From the NCBI GenBank assembly GCA_039029315.1, contig JBCCGK010000030.1:1-64000 (forward strand): a stretch of DNA of 64,000 bases, written 5' to 3'. Shown here piece after piece: positions 26,195-35,232 of this stretch; the stretch's first letter is position 1, and each line of letters starts with the position of its first letter. The notes below the pieces were generated by a model. That model saw nothing but the letters and a program-made list of their open reading frames with translations, ran no database searches and was not told the origin of the DNA. The position numbers and the translations under genes are program-made. The DNA is from JBCCCJ01 sp039029315. GTDB taxonomy: Bacteria; Bacteroidota; Bacteroidia; J057.

Positions 26195-27856
26195 ATGCCT
26201 CCACCTCCTCCCCCCCCACAAGATCAAGATCATGTCCATGAACAGAAGCAGCAACAGGGACATGGGAGATCGAATGCAGAGCAATTTGGACAGGAGTTTG
26301 CAGACAGTGAGACCTCCAAAAGTTTGACTCCTCCTCCATTGCAACTCAGTTCCTCCACCCTCACTCCAGCTCCATTGGAAGAGGAAGGAGAAGAACAGGA
26401 AGAGGTACAGGAATCAAGTTTCGCTGAGGAATTACCTCCCCCACCTCCCCCTCAAAATCGCACCCAATCAGCACATCTATCCCCCGTCCAACAAAAAGCA
26501 ATGCCAAGCCCTGCCATGATGCCGACGAAGGTCGTCCAACGGTGGATTTGGCCATTCAATTCTGGCGGAGGTGCCAAAGGATCAAAAACAACAGGAAACT
26601 CGGCCAATAAGGGTGGGGGTGGCGCTACAAAGGGAGGAGGATCTACAGCCAAACCACTCAAACAAGTCACCCAAAAAGGCACACGAAAAGGCACCAACTT
26701 TGATTCGACTGTCAATATTCCAGGTCCTTTACCCGGTGTAGGAGATATGGTCGCTCAACTGAACATCAAGGTCAACTTCCTTGATGCGACCATGAAAAAT
26801 ATTCGCAAGCACGCCATTTTTGACAAAAAGCACTTCAAGAAATTTTCTCAACAAATTAAGGATATCCAGAAAAAAGATCCAGCCAGTCTGACCTGGGACA
26901 AAGCCGGCAAGGACAAATTTCGGAAGGATTACCAACAATCCATTGACGATTCCTGGTCCTCCGATGCGTCCAAATGGGTCTATAAACTGGATGAGAAAGA
27001 GTATGAAAAATATCAGGTCAATCAGAAAATCAAGCTCAACTTTACCGACAAAAGCCCCCATGAGACCATCAATACTATCAAGATGGCTCCGGGAATGCGT
27101 CGATTGAGATCCTATAGAGGGAGCGAAGATTTGTTTGATTCCAGAGATGTGTCTGTCAATCAAAAAAGAAATTTGGGGATCACACATTTGGCAGAACAGG
27201 TGGGCGAATTCGCGACCAGCAGTGCCGATTTGAATGCGGATGTGCAGGCAGATATCACCAATTTTGTCACACGGGCCAATGCCATCATGACGCAGCACAA
27301 GACAGCCACTCCGACACCCAACTGGCGGGTATTTGTTCGTGGGCGTGCTTCTTCTCCTGGCAAGAAAAAGAGTAACAAAAAATTGTCTCAAAGTCGAGCT
27401 GATAATGTCGCAACAGATCTAAAAACCAAACTCAAAGGCGTCTCCTATACGATTCGACCAGACGGAGAAACCAATACGGACAAAGACTCCAAATATCAAA
27501 GAGTCGAGTTGATTCTATTTGACGCGAATCGACAAAATGTCGAGCAAAATGTTGCTGCGCATGAGACAGGTCATATGTTCGGCTTAGGGGATGAATATGC
27601 GGATGAAACCACAAAAGGGGCATTGAAAAAATCTCATGGAGATGAAGCGGATGATACCAGTCAAGCCATTCGGGATGCAGGAATGGGAGAAGATGAGGTC
27701 CTTGAGCACAGAATCAATCAGCACAATGACAGCATCATGAATGCTGGTTCAAAGGTAATGAGGGGGCATTACTCCTTCTTCCTGATTGAATTAAAACAAA
27801 TAGCCACTGACGCCAAAACAGGTGCACAGGTCAATTGGAAAGTCGTAAAAGGATAA
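26195..27856 (+). CDS. Proline-rich protein with OmpA-like and metzincin-like peptidase modules
   Basis: 553 residues. The N-terminus (1-160) is low complexity: seven prolines after the start Met, Gln/His/Glu-rich, another six-proline run near 81-86, a VVQRW motif (113-117) and Gly/Lys-rich linkers. Residues about 330-445 fit an OmpA-like peptidoglycan-binding fold (WRVFVRGRASS, LSQSRADNVATDLK). Residues 456-466, HETGHMFGLGD, give the HExxHxxGxxD zinc site of a metzincin-like peptidase, and SIMNAG (513-518) is a Met-turn. No signal peptide. The leader and VVQR-type motif recall effectors exported by contractile injection systems, which is inference. The next gene starts 5 bases after its stop. 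Confidence 0.75.
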   Translation: MPPPPPPPQDQDHVHEQKQQQGHGRSNAEQFGQEFADSETSKSLTPPPLQLSSSTLTPAPLEEEGEEQEEVQESSFAEELPPPPPPQNRTQSAHLSPVQQKAMPSPAMMPTKVVQRWIWPFNSGGGAKGSKTTGNSANKGGGGATKGGGSTAKPLKQVTQKGTRKGTNFDSTVNIPGPLPGVGDMVAQLNIKVNFLDATMKNIRKHAIFDKKHFKKFSQQIKDIQKKDPASLTWDKAGKDKFRKDYQQSIDDSWSSDASKWVYKLDEKEYEKYQVNQKIKLNFTDKSPHETINTIKMAPGMRRLRSYRGSEDLFDSRDVSVNQKRNLGITHLAEQVGEFATSSADLNADVQADITNFVTRANAIMTQHKTATPTPNWRVFVRGRASSPGKKKSNKKLSQSRADNVATDLKTKLKGVSYTIRPDGETNTDKDSKYQRVELILFDANRQNVEQNVAAHETGHMFGLGDEYADETTKGALKKSHGDEADDTSQAIRDAGMGEDEVLEHRINQHNDSIMNAGSKVMRGHYSFFLIELKQIATDAKTGAQVNWKVVKG

Positions 27857-27861
27857 ATTAC

Positions 27862-28443
27862 ATGGATAGTAAACAGGAAGAACTGGAACAGCAAATGATC
27901 AAAGGTCATTTGAACCTACATTCGACACTCTCACAAATGAGTGAACGCATCAATGACCTGGAGGCCTTTGTCTATGGAATCAATGATGCCCTGATCGAAA
28001 AAGGAGTCATGCCTTCCAGATTCCTTTTCAAGAAAATTGAGAAGGTAAAAAAGGAAATGATGGAGAATGGAGAAGTGCTTCATGCGGGAATTGCCTTGCG
28101 GGTCGATGAAGCAGATGCAGCGCCAACAGAAGTCAATTGTATGGAAAGACTACCCGTCTGTAAGGGAATCTGTTGCAAATTGAGTTTTCCGCTCAGCAGT
28201 GAAGAAGTAGAAGCTGGCAACATCAAATGGGATCTTGGAAGACCGTACTATATCCGACAAAGGAAGGATGGATTTTGCTGTAGCAGAGGAGAAAATGGAA
28301 CCTGTGGAATTTACGACCATCGACCCAAGGTTTGCCAAACCTATTCCTGTGCAGAAGACACCCGCATTTGGAAGGATTTTGACAAGATGGTGATCAATGA
28401 AGAATGGATCAATGAACATCTCACTGAAGGATTCCCGGCATGA
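27862..28443 (+). CDS. YkgJ family cysteine cluster protein
   Basis: 193 residues from ATG 27862; the frame is open back to 27835. The first 80 or so residues are helical and charged, probably a coiled coil. The second half has eight clustered cysteines (VCKGICCKL, FCCSRGENGTCGIYDHRPKVCQTYSC), the pattern of the YkgJ/CxxCxxCC family, expected to bind zinc or an iron-sulfur cluster. It follows the metzincin-like gene by 5 bases and overlaps the next gene by 4 bases (ATGA), so the three are an operon. Its role is not known; maturation or handling of the peptidase is possible. Confidence 0.82.
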   Translation: MDSKQEELEQQMIKGHLNLHSTLSQMSERINDLEAFVYGINDALIEKGVMPSRFLFKKIEKVKKEMMENGEVLHAGIALRVDEADAAPTEVNCMERLPVCKGICCKLSFPLSSEEVEAGNIKWDLGRPYYIRQRKDGFCCSRGENGTCGIYDHRPKVCQTYSCAEDTRIWKDFDKMVINEEWINEHLTEGFPA

Positions 28444-28952
28444 ATGTAAAACGTTGCCTTCTACATGTATACTTGTTGGCAATTGCCATTGGCCAATGTT
28501 CTCTCATCTCATATAGTCAACCCTTGCAAAAATCTGATACAGAAGTCGTCATCGTGGGAACTGTTCATGAATATCGCATCCTCAAGCTGGAAGCGATGCA
28601 GGACAATCGGCCCGAGAGAGTTCCCCTCCTGCCTCCAACAGCCACCTCCGAGTTCAAGGTAGTCATCGGAGATTGCTTCACAGGGCAACAGCCCTTCTGC
28701 ACCTTTACTCTGGATGACAAGGGCGGATTTTATTTTGAAGCTCCAGCAGGCACATACAGCATCGTAGAATCCAGCAGACCTGATCAATTTGCAGCATTGG
28801 AAGCAGACCCAGGCACGAATTGGAAGATGCGCTGTCTGAAAAAGGACTGGAAACAACCTTTACTTAGCTTTCAAGTGGACGCAGGCGATCCTTTGGAACT
28901 CTCTGTTGAGTTGATTCATTATTCTCCAGACATCCATCCTTGCAAAAAATAG
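28440..28952 (+). CDS. Secreted protein of unknown function
   Basis: 170 residues, not recognised. VYLLAIAIGQCSLISYSQ is a signal peptide. The mature part is rich in beta-strand-like segments (FKVVIGDCFTG, FCTFTLDDKGGFYFEAP) and has cysteine pairs that may form disulfides. It may be an Ig-like or carboxypeptidase-regulatory-like fold. It overlaps the YkgJ-type gene by 4 bases, so its product is made with the metzincin-like protein. Confidence 0.65.
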   Translation: MNVKRCLLHVYLLAIAIGQCSLISYSQPLQKSDTEVVIVGTVHEYRILKLEAMQDNRPERVPLLPPTATSEFKVVIGDCFTGQQPFCTFTLDDKGGFYFEAPAGTYSIVESSRPDQFAALEADPGTNWKMRCLKKDWKQPLLSFQVDAGDPLELSVELIHYSPDIHPCKK

Positions 28953-28982
28953 CCGTTCGATGTGTCTGTCTTGCCTTCTTGA

Positions 28983-30428
28983 TCAATGATCTGACGGCCG
29001 CGCAAACCTGTCGGGGTGCATCACAGTGTACAAGCTGTCTTCCAATAATCCCATAAAAATTGGGTCTGTCAGCTCTCTTTGCCAGGCTTGCTGTTGTTCT
29101 TCCAACTCTTTGGCCAATGTTTGTTGAGCATTGACGACATTGCCAGTCTCTCCTATATCTGCTTGCAGGTCAAATAGCATCCTTTTGCCCCTCACTTGGA
29201 TATATTTATTTCTTCCTGCTCGCAGCGCCACCCTTTGTTGGTCATATTTCCGCCAAAACAATGCGTCATGGGGTGTTCCTGTTTGCTTGCCAGCAATATA
29301 AGGCAAGAGATTGACCCCATCTATGCGATGTTTGAGTTGAATTTTTCCTGCATTTTCTCCCACCATGGTTCCAAAAATGTCCAGTGAAATGATGGGAAAG
29401 TCAAATACCGTCCCTGCAGGGATCTTTTTGGGATATCGCATGGCAAAAGGGACACGAATCCCTCCTTCAAAAACATCTCCTTTCTTTCCTCTGAGGGGGC
29501 CATTGTCAGAAGCATTGACATGCTCAGGTCCCCCATTGTCAGAGAGGAATACGACGATTGTATTGTCTGCCAGTTCCAAGACTTCCAATTGATCCAATAC
29601 CAGCCCTACTCCATCGTCTACAGCACTTATCATGGCCGCATAGATCTTCCGTTTTTTGTCGGAGATGTGAGAAAATCTATCCAGGTATTTGTCTGACGCC
29701 TGCAGCGGCGCATGCGGGGCATTGTAAGCCAGATACAGAAAGAATGGATCATGCTGGTAGGCATGGATGTAGGCTGCCGCTTCCCGAGACAGTGCATCTG
29801 TCAGGTATGCAGTTTCCTCAATTCGCTGATTGTTTCTCAGAAGTTTGGTTCTGTAAGCAGCATACTGTTGTGTGACCTCATATTCATCCGCTAGGGTCCA
29901 TTCTTCTGGAAAATAGCGATGCCCGCCAGTCAGAAATCCAAAAAAATCGTTGAACCCTCTTTTCAATGGACGCTGACTTGGATGTGCCCCCAAATGCCAT
30001 TTCCCAATAGCAACGGACTTATAGCCAGTCTGCCCCAATACATCAGCCAAGGTCTCTTCACTAAGGGGCAATCCCATATTGGGATCATTGGGGGCAAATA
30101 ATGGATTCCGACCAAACCCAAAACGATCCTGGTATCTGCCAGTGATGAGACCAGCTCGGCTTGGCCCACAAACAGGATAGGATACATAGCCATTGGAGAA
30201 GATCACTCCTTCCTTGGCGATGCGATCAATATTAGGGGTAGGGATATCCTGACAACCGTTGAATCCCACATCTGCATATCCCAAATCATCGACAAGGATG
30301 AGAACCAAATTGGGCGGTCGCTCTGCTATTCGTTGGGGTGATTGTTGGGTACCCTGACAACCGCCTGACAAGAGTGCAAGCAGGAATCCAAGGCCACATC
30401 CGATCGACAACTTATAAGTAATCTTCAT
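28983..30428 (-). CDS. Sulfatase 4 (lipoprotein)
   Basis: 481 residues from ATG 30428, selected because ITYKLSIGCGLGFLLALLSG with the lipobox Cys24 follows it; the upstream frame extension (to 30677) overlaps the GH2 gene and is not real. Metal site VDDLGYADVG, formylglycine site C87-G-P-S-R, GLITGRYQ, and FLSDNGGPE are present. Third gene after another sulfatase and the GH2 enzyme, with 59 bases between it and the latter. Confidence 0.91.
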   Translation of the reverse strand: MKITYKLSIGCGLGFLLALLSGGCQGTQQSPQRIAERPPNLVLILVDDLGYADVGFNGCQDIPTPNIDRIAKEGVIFSNGYVSYPVCGPSRAGLITGRYQDRFGFGRNPLFAPNDPNMGLPLSEETLADVLGQTGYKSVAIGKWHLGAHPSQRPLKRGFNDFFGFLTGGHRYFPEEWTLADEYEVTQQYAAYRTKLLRNNQRIEETAYLTDALSREAAAYIHAYQHDPFFLYLAYNAPHAPLQASDKYLDRFSHISDKKRKIYAAMISAVDDGVGLVLDQLEVLELADNTIVVFLSDNGGPEHVNASDNGPLRGKKGDVFEGGIRVPFAMRYPKKIPAGTVFDFPIISLDIFGTMVGENAGKIQLKHRIDGVNLLPYIAGKQTGTPHDALFWRKYDQQRVALRAGRNKYIQVRGKRMLFDLQADIGETGNVVNAQQTLAKELEEQQQAWQRELTDPIFMGLLEDSLYTVMHPDRFARPSDH

Positions 30429-30487
30429 ACTGAGCTTGTGTACAGAGGGTATAAGAAGTAAATTTCCTTTGCCAGATAAGCGTACAT

Positions 30488-33400
30488 TCATTTCTGGGAA
30501 AACCGGATCATGTTGCGCAGAATCTTGTCTGCCACAGGGTCTTTGCCAAGATTCTCTACAATCCGCAACTGAGACACGATACAGCGTCCTTCTCCAAGAG
30601 AGATATTCGCGACATCGGCCCCCCACCAGGAAGCTCCGGGTCCTGAATAATGCATTTTGTGTTCTCGGGAGAACCAATCAAATCCAATCACTCCCACAAT
30701 GGCTTCGACCTGCAACTCTCCTTCTCCGCTGATGTCCCGAAGCGTATGAGTGGCCCAGATGTTTTCATAGGGCCCCTGGCTTTGCATCATCTGATCCTGC
30801 GGAAGTCCTTGAAAAATCGGATGCTTGCGAAGCAGGTGCGGGATGCAGGTCCACAATCCCATACCAGGGTGGGCGCGCGCCTTGAAGGGGAAGAGGGAAT
30901 TCTCCTCGGGAATGTTGGCAGTGGAACCGTCAATATATACTGCTGTCCCACCTTCCCGAATAAACTTCAGCAAGGGTCCGGTTGTCTCGGAATCGAGGCC
31001 GACGCCTGCAACAAATACTGGCGTATTGGGTGCTGTTTGTGCATTGAACCTATTGAAGGGAATACCAGCTTCAGTCAGAGCAGTAGTCAAGGTTCCTTTT
31101 CCATCCAGAACAGCAATTTTTCCTTTTGGGAGAGAGAGGTCTTTGGCACGAAACACATCTATAGGCGTAGAATTCTGCGCCAGGATTTCCCCTCCTTTTC
31201 CTAGCATCGTGCTTTTGACAGTATAATTCCCTCTCCACTTTGTCGTATTCAGTTGTTCGCTCAATAGCATAGAAACCCCTTCTCCCCATTCCTTTTTGAG
31301 TGTTTTTCGATAGACTATTTTTCCTTTCGCCGACACCACTTCAATCCTCAGATTCCCATGCGTAGCTTCCAATTCATTCACAGCCAGAATCTCCAGTGTG
31401 GTGCCTTTTTCTGCATAGACATTCCTGGGTTTGGCCCGCACAGACAGAATGCGAGGCTGATTGGCGGCTTTGGTTCCTTGATAGGCATAGGTCTTGGGAT
31501 TCCGCCATAAGTCCATCAGACCCGCTCCCAAAATCCAGTCTCCTGCTACCAAAGCATGGATGCAATATCCGTCGACCTCTGGATTGGCTCTTACTGCTTC
31601 GATCATTCGTTTGTTGGCAGTCCCATGGATGAACTGCTGATCCAGGTAGAATTGCTGCATATCAGGGTAGAGGTAGCTGAATCCACTTTCTTCCAATACC
31701 CCTTTCTGCTGGCGGGCAATGCGTTCATGATATCTGTAAGCTGGCGTAAGGGCATTGCCTTCCCTTACAAAGCGTTCATTATTCACAGTCAAATCTGGCA
31801 ATGATCCATAGCCAAGTTCAGAGACATAGGACATCAAGCCCGGAAGTACATTGCGCCCTGGCGTCCGGCCTTTCAGACCTGCAGCCTGTTTCTCTTCCTT
31901 GGTCATGCCAATCGACAGGAATCCATCGTAGCGAGATTCACTGATAAAAGGGCCAGGATAATTATGGATATCATTGAATTTGGTGGGTTCATGCTGCTCT
32001 GGCAGATACATATTCGCCCCAAAAGCCCATCCGCCGGATTCATCCAGAATCAGACGAGTCGGATCGAGATCTCGCGCCAGCATCGCCATGGGTCGCATCA
32101 TCTGCTTAAGCACAGGGCGATGCAATTCGTTGAAGAGTTCCCACTGAATGACGCAAGCCCGATTCCTGTCTCTGAGGATGGCGTTCCGAACTTCATTTTC
32201 TACCCGCATGGGTAGATAAGGGGTTGAAAATGGAAGTTGCATACATTCCAGTGCTGGGCTTCCGACCACCAGAACTCCCATTTCATCCGCATAATCCAGC
32301 CAGCGGGGAACCGGAGGGCGACGCCAGGGGCGGATCAAGTTGAATCCTGCTTCCTTGGCCAGACGAATTTCTTTCTCGATCATCTCCTCATTATCAGGAT
32401 GTGCAATACCATTGGGATACAAGCCCTCAAAAAATGAAGCTTTGATATAGATGCGTTTTCCATTGAGATAGAAATCCTTATTCGTGATGGTTAATTCTCG
32501 CATACCGAATCGATGGCTCCACGTATCCAGAATCTGTCCATCCTTGCGCAACTGGATTTTCGCCAGATATAGATGAGGATTGTCAGGAGACCAGTAGACG
32601 GCATTGGGAAGCGATTGTGTCCAGCTGTTTTGGTTTTGTCCGGGATGAAGTGGCCATTTGGTTTGGAAATTGGCCACTACGGTCGAAGAGTCCGAAGCCT
32701 CCGTGATAGTGATTTCCAGGTCGATTGTGGAATTCGCAATAGCAGTATGATTCAACTCTATGTCAAAACTGGCTGTATTCTCCCTGATATTGGGTTGAAT
32801 AAATACATCATCCACATAGGTCTCAGCTGTTGCGAGAAGCTGGACAGATTGCCAGATGCCCCCAGAGATTCCGCCTCTCCATTGAGGCGTTTCCAGGGCC
32901 TTCATACCATCTATCTCTTTGTCTGTCAAAAAGAGTGGACCAACCACCCGGAGCGTCAATTCATTGGTTTCTCCTGCCTTGACCATCTCATCTATCCGGA
33001 ACTCAAAAGGCGTAAACCCGCCCTCATGAAAGCCGACCACTTCATCATTGACCCATACTTCAGATAAATAATTCACTGCTCCAAATTGAAGACGGATCAC
33101 CTTGCCTTCCCAGTCGGCAGGCAGATCAAAACTTGTTCGGTAAAAGGCCACTCCTTCATAATCTTCTTTTAGCCTTTCCCAGGCAGATGGAACCGTGACA
33201 AGCTGACGATCAGGATGTTGCTCAAAGGTTTCCGTTTTCATCCAGCCAGCTTCCCGGCCCAGATTATTTTCATCAAAAATAATCTCCCATTGTCCATCCA
33301 GCGAAAGGCGTTGCGGGTTTTGTGTCATCCCACTTGCAGCCATCCCAATTACAAGCAGAATCGTCAATATAAAATGTGGTGTTTGAGGCAGAAAAGACAT
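30488..33400 (-). CDS. Glycoside hydrolase family 2 enzyme, exported
   Basis: 970 residues from ATG 33400, where TPHFILTILLVIGMAASGM is a signal peptide. The jelly-roll sugar-binding domain (LSLDGQWEIIFDE ... VNYLSEVWVND) and Ig-like domain precede the barrel. The acid/base candidate Glu425 lies in WELFNELH and the nucleophile candidate Glu528 in VSELGYG (numbers from this start). The C-terminal third (KIAVLDGKGTLTTAL ... FVAGVG) looks like a glutamine-amidotransferase-like fold appended to some GH2 enzymes. Beta-galactosidase, beta-glucuronidase or beta-mannosidase activity are possible. It sits between two sulfatase genes, which implies a sulfated substrate. Confidence 0.88.
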   Translation of the reverse strand: MSFLPQTPHFILTILLVIGMAASGMTQNPQRLSLDGQWEIIFDENNLGREAGWMKTETFEQHPDRQLVTVPSAWERLKEDYEGVAFYRTSFDLPADWEGKVIRLQFGAVNYLSEVWVNDEVVGFHEGGFTPFEFRIDEMVKAGETNELTLRVVGPLFLTDKEIDGMKALETPQWRGGISGGIWQSVQLLATAETYVDDVFIQPNIRENTASFDIELNHTAIANSTIDLEITITEASDSSTVVANFQTKWPLHPGQNQNSWTQSLPNAVYWSPDNPHLYLAKIQLRKDGQILDTWSHRFGMRELTITNKDFYLNGKRIYIKASFFEGLYPNGIAHPDNEEMIEKEIRLAKEAGFNLIRPWRRPPVPRWLDYADEMGVLVVGSPALECMQLPFSTPYLPMRVENEVRNAILRDRNRACVIQWELFNELHRPVLKQMMRPMAMLARDLDPTRLILDESGGWAFGANMYLPEQHEPTKFNDIHNYPGPFISESRYDGFLSIGMTKEEKQAAGLKGRTPGRNVLPGLMSYVSELGYGSLPDLTVNNERFVREGNALTPAYRYHERIARQQKGVLEESGFSYLYPDMQQFYLDQQFIHGTANKRMIEAVRANPEVDGYCIHALVAGDWILGAGLMDLWRNPKTYAYQGTKAANQPRILSVRAKPRNVYAEKGTTLEILAVNELEATHGNLRIEVVSAKGKIVYRKTLKKEWGEGVSMLLSEQLNTTKWRGNYTVKSTMLGKGGEILAQNSTPIDVFRAKDLSLPKGKIAVLDGKGTLTTALTEAGIPFNRFNAQTAPNTPVFVAGVGLDSETTGPLLKFIREGGTAVYIDGSTANIPEENSLFPFKARAHPGMGLWTCIPHLLRKHPIFQGLPQDQMMQSQGPYENIWATHTLRDISGEGELQVEAIVGVIGFDWFSREHKMHYSGPGASWWGADVANISLGEGRCIVSQLRIVENLGKDPVADKILRNMIRFSQK

Positions 33401-33477
33401 AGCTACTGAACTTAGATTAATGACAAGCCATGGTTGCAAGAACCTCAGACTGGCCCTGGCAGGCTTGATTCAATTCT

Positions 33478-35046
33478 TTATTTTAACTCAAGTGTTTCTA
33501 CTTTTTTGTATCCCTTCCCTCGAATTCGTTCAAAATCCGCGACCATTTCAGCCAGTTTTTCTGATTCTGATTCTGCCAGATTTTGTTGTTCTCCGAGATC
33601 TGTTTCCAGGTTAAATAGTTGAAAGACATCAGAATTTCCAAGTTCGATGTTAACTTTGGTGTTTACGGCTGGTCCTTCATATGGAGGAATCATGACCCAA
33701 TTCCCTTTTCGAAATGCTGTCCGGGTTGTTGCTTCCAGCACCAATTCCTCCCTTCCGGTCTCGCTTTTCCCCATCAGCACATCAGTGAGCACCTCTCCAT
33801 CCTGAGAGCGAACCTCACTTCCTAGCAGTTGGGCGATAGAGGACAATAGATCTAGTTGAGAAATCAAGGCATCTGATTGGGTAGGCTGAATATGCCCTTT
33901 CCAATAGCTGATAAATGGAACCCTTGTTCCAGCTTCGAACAAACTGTATTTCCCTCCACGCAATGGCCCTGCAGGTGTGTGATCCCCCAGTTTTTCCACA
34001 GCATCATCATAATATCCATCATTGAGCACGGGACCATTATCACTAGACAGAATAATGAGGGTGTTATCCATCAGTCCTTGCTCCTCCAGTGTTTCCAACA
34101 ATTGACCGATGCACCAATCTGCTTCAACAATTACATCTCCCCTCGGTCCCATGCCTGAGCTCCCGACAAAGCGCGCATGAGGTGTGCGTGGGACATGTGG
34201 TTGTTGCAAGGCATAATACAAGAAGAAAGGATTCTCTTTATGTTCGAGAATGTATTGTTGTGCCCGAACAAGAAAGGTATCCGCCATATTTTCATCCACC
34301 CACTTGGCGGCGTCCCCTCCTTTCATATAGCCGATTCGGGGAATGCCATTGACAATGCTACTATTATGGCCATGATGCCAGTTCATTTTCAGCAATTCGG
34401 GATTGTCCTTTCCGGTAGGCTCTCCTGGAAAGTTTTTTCGATAGTTGACTTCTATGGGATCTGAAGGGTCCAAACGAACGACATGTCCATTTTCGATATA
34501 GACAGTTGGGACGCGATCCTGTGTCGCAGCCATGATGTAAGAATAATCAAAGCCAACCTCATTCGGGCCAGGAGAGATTTTTTTGTTCCAGTCTACCTGT
34601 CCATTTCCTAGCCCTAAATGCCATTTGCCCACGATTCCGGTATGATAGCCCTGTTGGCGGAGCATCTTCGGCAAGGTTATCTGTGCAGTATCAATGAGCA
34701 AAGGTGCTGTACCTGACAGGATTTTGGCACGTTCATTTCGCCAGGGGTATACACCTGTCAATAAGGCAAAACGACTCGGAGAACAGGTAGCTGAACTTGC
34801 ATATCCATTGGTAAATCGCACACCTCCCTGAGCCAGCCGATCAATATTGGGGGTTGGCAAATTCCTTGCCCCGTAAGCGCCGACATCTCCATATCCCAAA
34901 TCATCTGCATAAATGACGATGATATTGGGGGATTTGGCAGAGGAAGTTGGGTGATTGGTAGCAGAATGTTCTCCGGCAGAACATCCCACAATAGCAAGCA
35001 TGCCCATAAGGGCTAGCCACAAATAAAGATAGTGGAAGTTAGTCAT
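33478..35046 (-). CDS. Sulfatase 5 (lipoprotein)
   Basis: 522 residues. LYLWLALMGMLAIVGCSAG is a lipoprotein signal with Cys22. Metal site ADDLGYGDVG, formylglycine site C88-S-P-S-R, LLTGVYP, and LSSDNGPVL. First gene of the sulfatase-GH2-sulfatase set, downstream of the terminator that follows SusD, so it likely has its own promoter in 35047-35137. Periplasm-facing sulfate ester hydrolase. Confidence 0.92.
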   Translation of the reverse strand: MTNFHYLYLWLALMGMLAIVGCSAGEHSATNHPTSSAKSPNIIVIYADDLGYGDVGAYGARNLPTPNIDRLAQGGVRFTNGYASSATCSPSRFALLTGVYPWRNERAKILSGTAPLLIDTAQITLPKMLRQQGYHTGIVGKWHLGLGNGQVDWNKKISPGPNEVGFDYSYIMAATQDRVPTVYIENGHVVRLDPSDPIEVNYRKNFPGEPTGKDNPELLKMNWHHGHNSSIVNGIPRIGYMKGGDAAKWVDENMADTFLVRAQQYILEHKENPFFLYYALQQPHVPRTPHARFVGSSGMGPRGDVIVEADWCIGQLLETLEEQGLMDNTLIILSSDNGPVLNDGYYDDAVEKLGDHTPAGPLRGGKYSLFEAGTRVPFISYWKGHIQPTQSDALISQLDLLSSIAQLLGSEVRSQDGEVLTDVLMGKSETGREELVLEATTRTAFRKGNWVMIPPYEGPAVNTKVNIELGNSDVFQLFNLETDLGEQQNLAESESEKLAEMVADFERIRGKGYKKVETLELK

Positions 35047-35137
35047 GATGGTTTACATTTTTTGGTATGATTGTCTTGTATTCCGCATTGGGTAAGGATG
35101 CCCTCCTATTCAGGAAAGCAAAAAAAACAGAATATGC

Positions 35138-35180
35138 CTGAAAAAAAATGGCTGCCTCTACAGGAGCTGAGGCAGCCAAT
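35138..35180 (-). terminator. Rho-independent terminator after susD
   Basis: On the minus strand GGCTGCCTC, a ten-base loop, GAGGCAGCC (35177 down to 35150) is a perfect 9-bp stem followed directly by A and eight T residues. It lies about 55 bases downstream of the SusD stop, so it ends the SusC-SusD transcript and separates it from the sulfatase/GH2 operon. Confidence 0.85.
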
Positions 35181-35232
35181 ACAAAAATCTACTAGTATGT
35201 TGTTATCCTTTTGATGGAGTAAGTATGATTCC

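Noticed and set aside
26195..27856. Contractile injection system locus
   Set aside because: No sheath, tube, baseplate or AAA gene lies nearby, so only an effector-like leader can be claimed, and weakly.
30650..31204. 184-residue plus-strand open frame
   Set aside because: It is antisense to the GH2 gene and has no start context or family signature.
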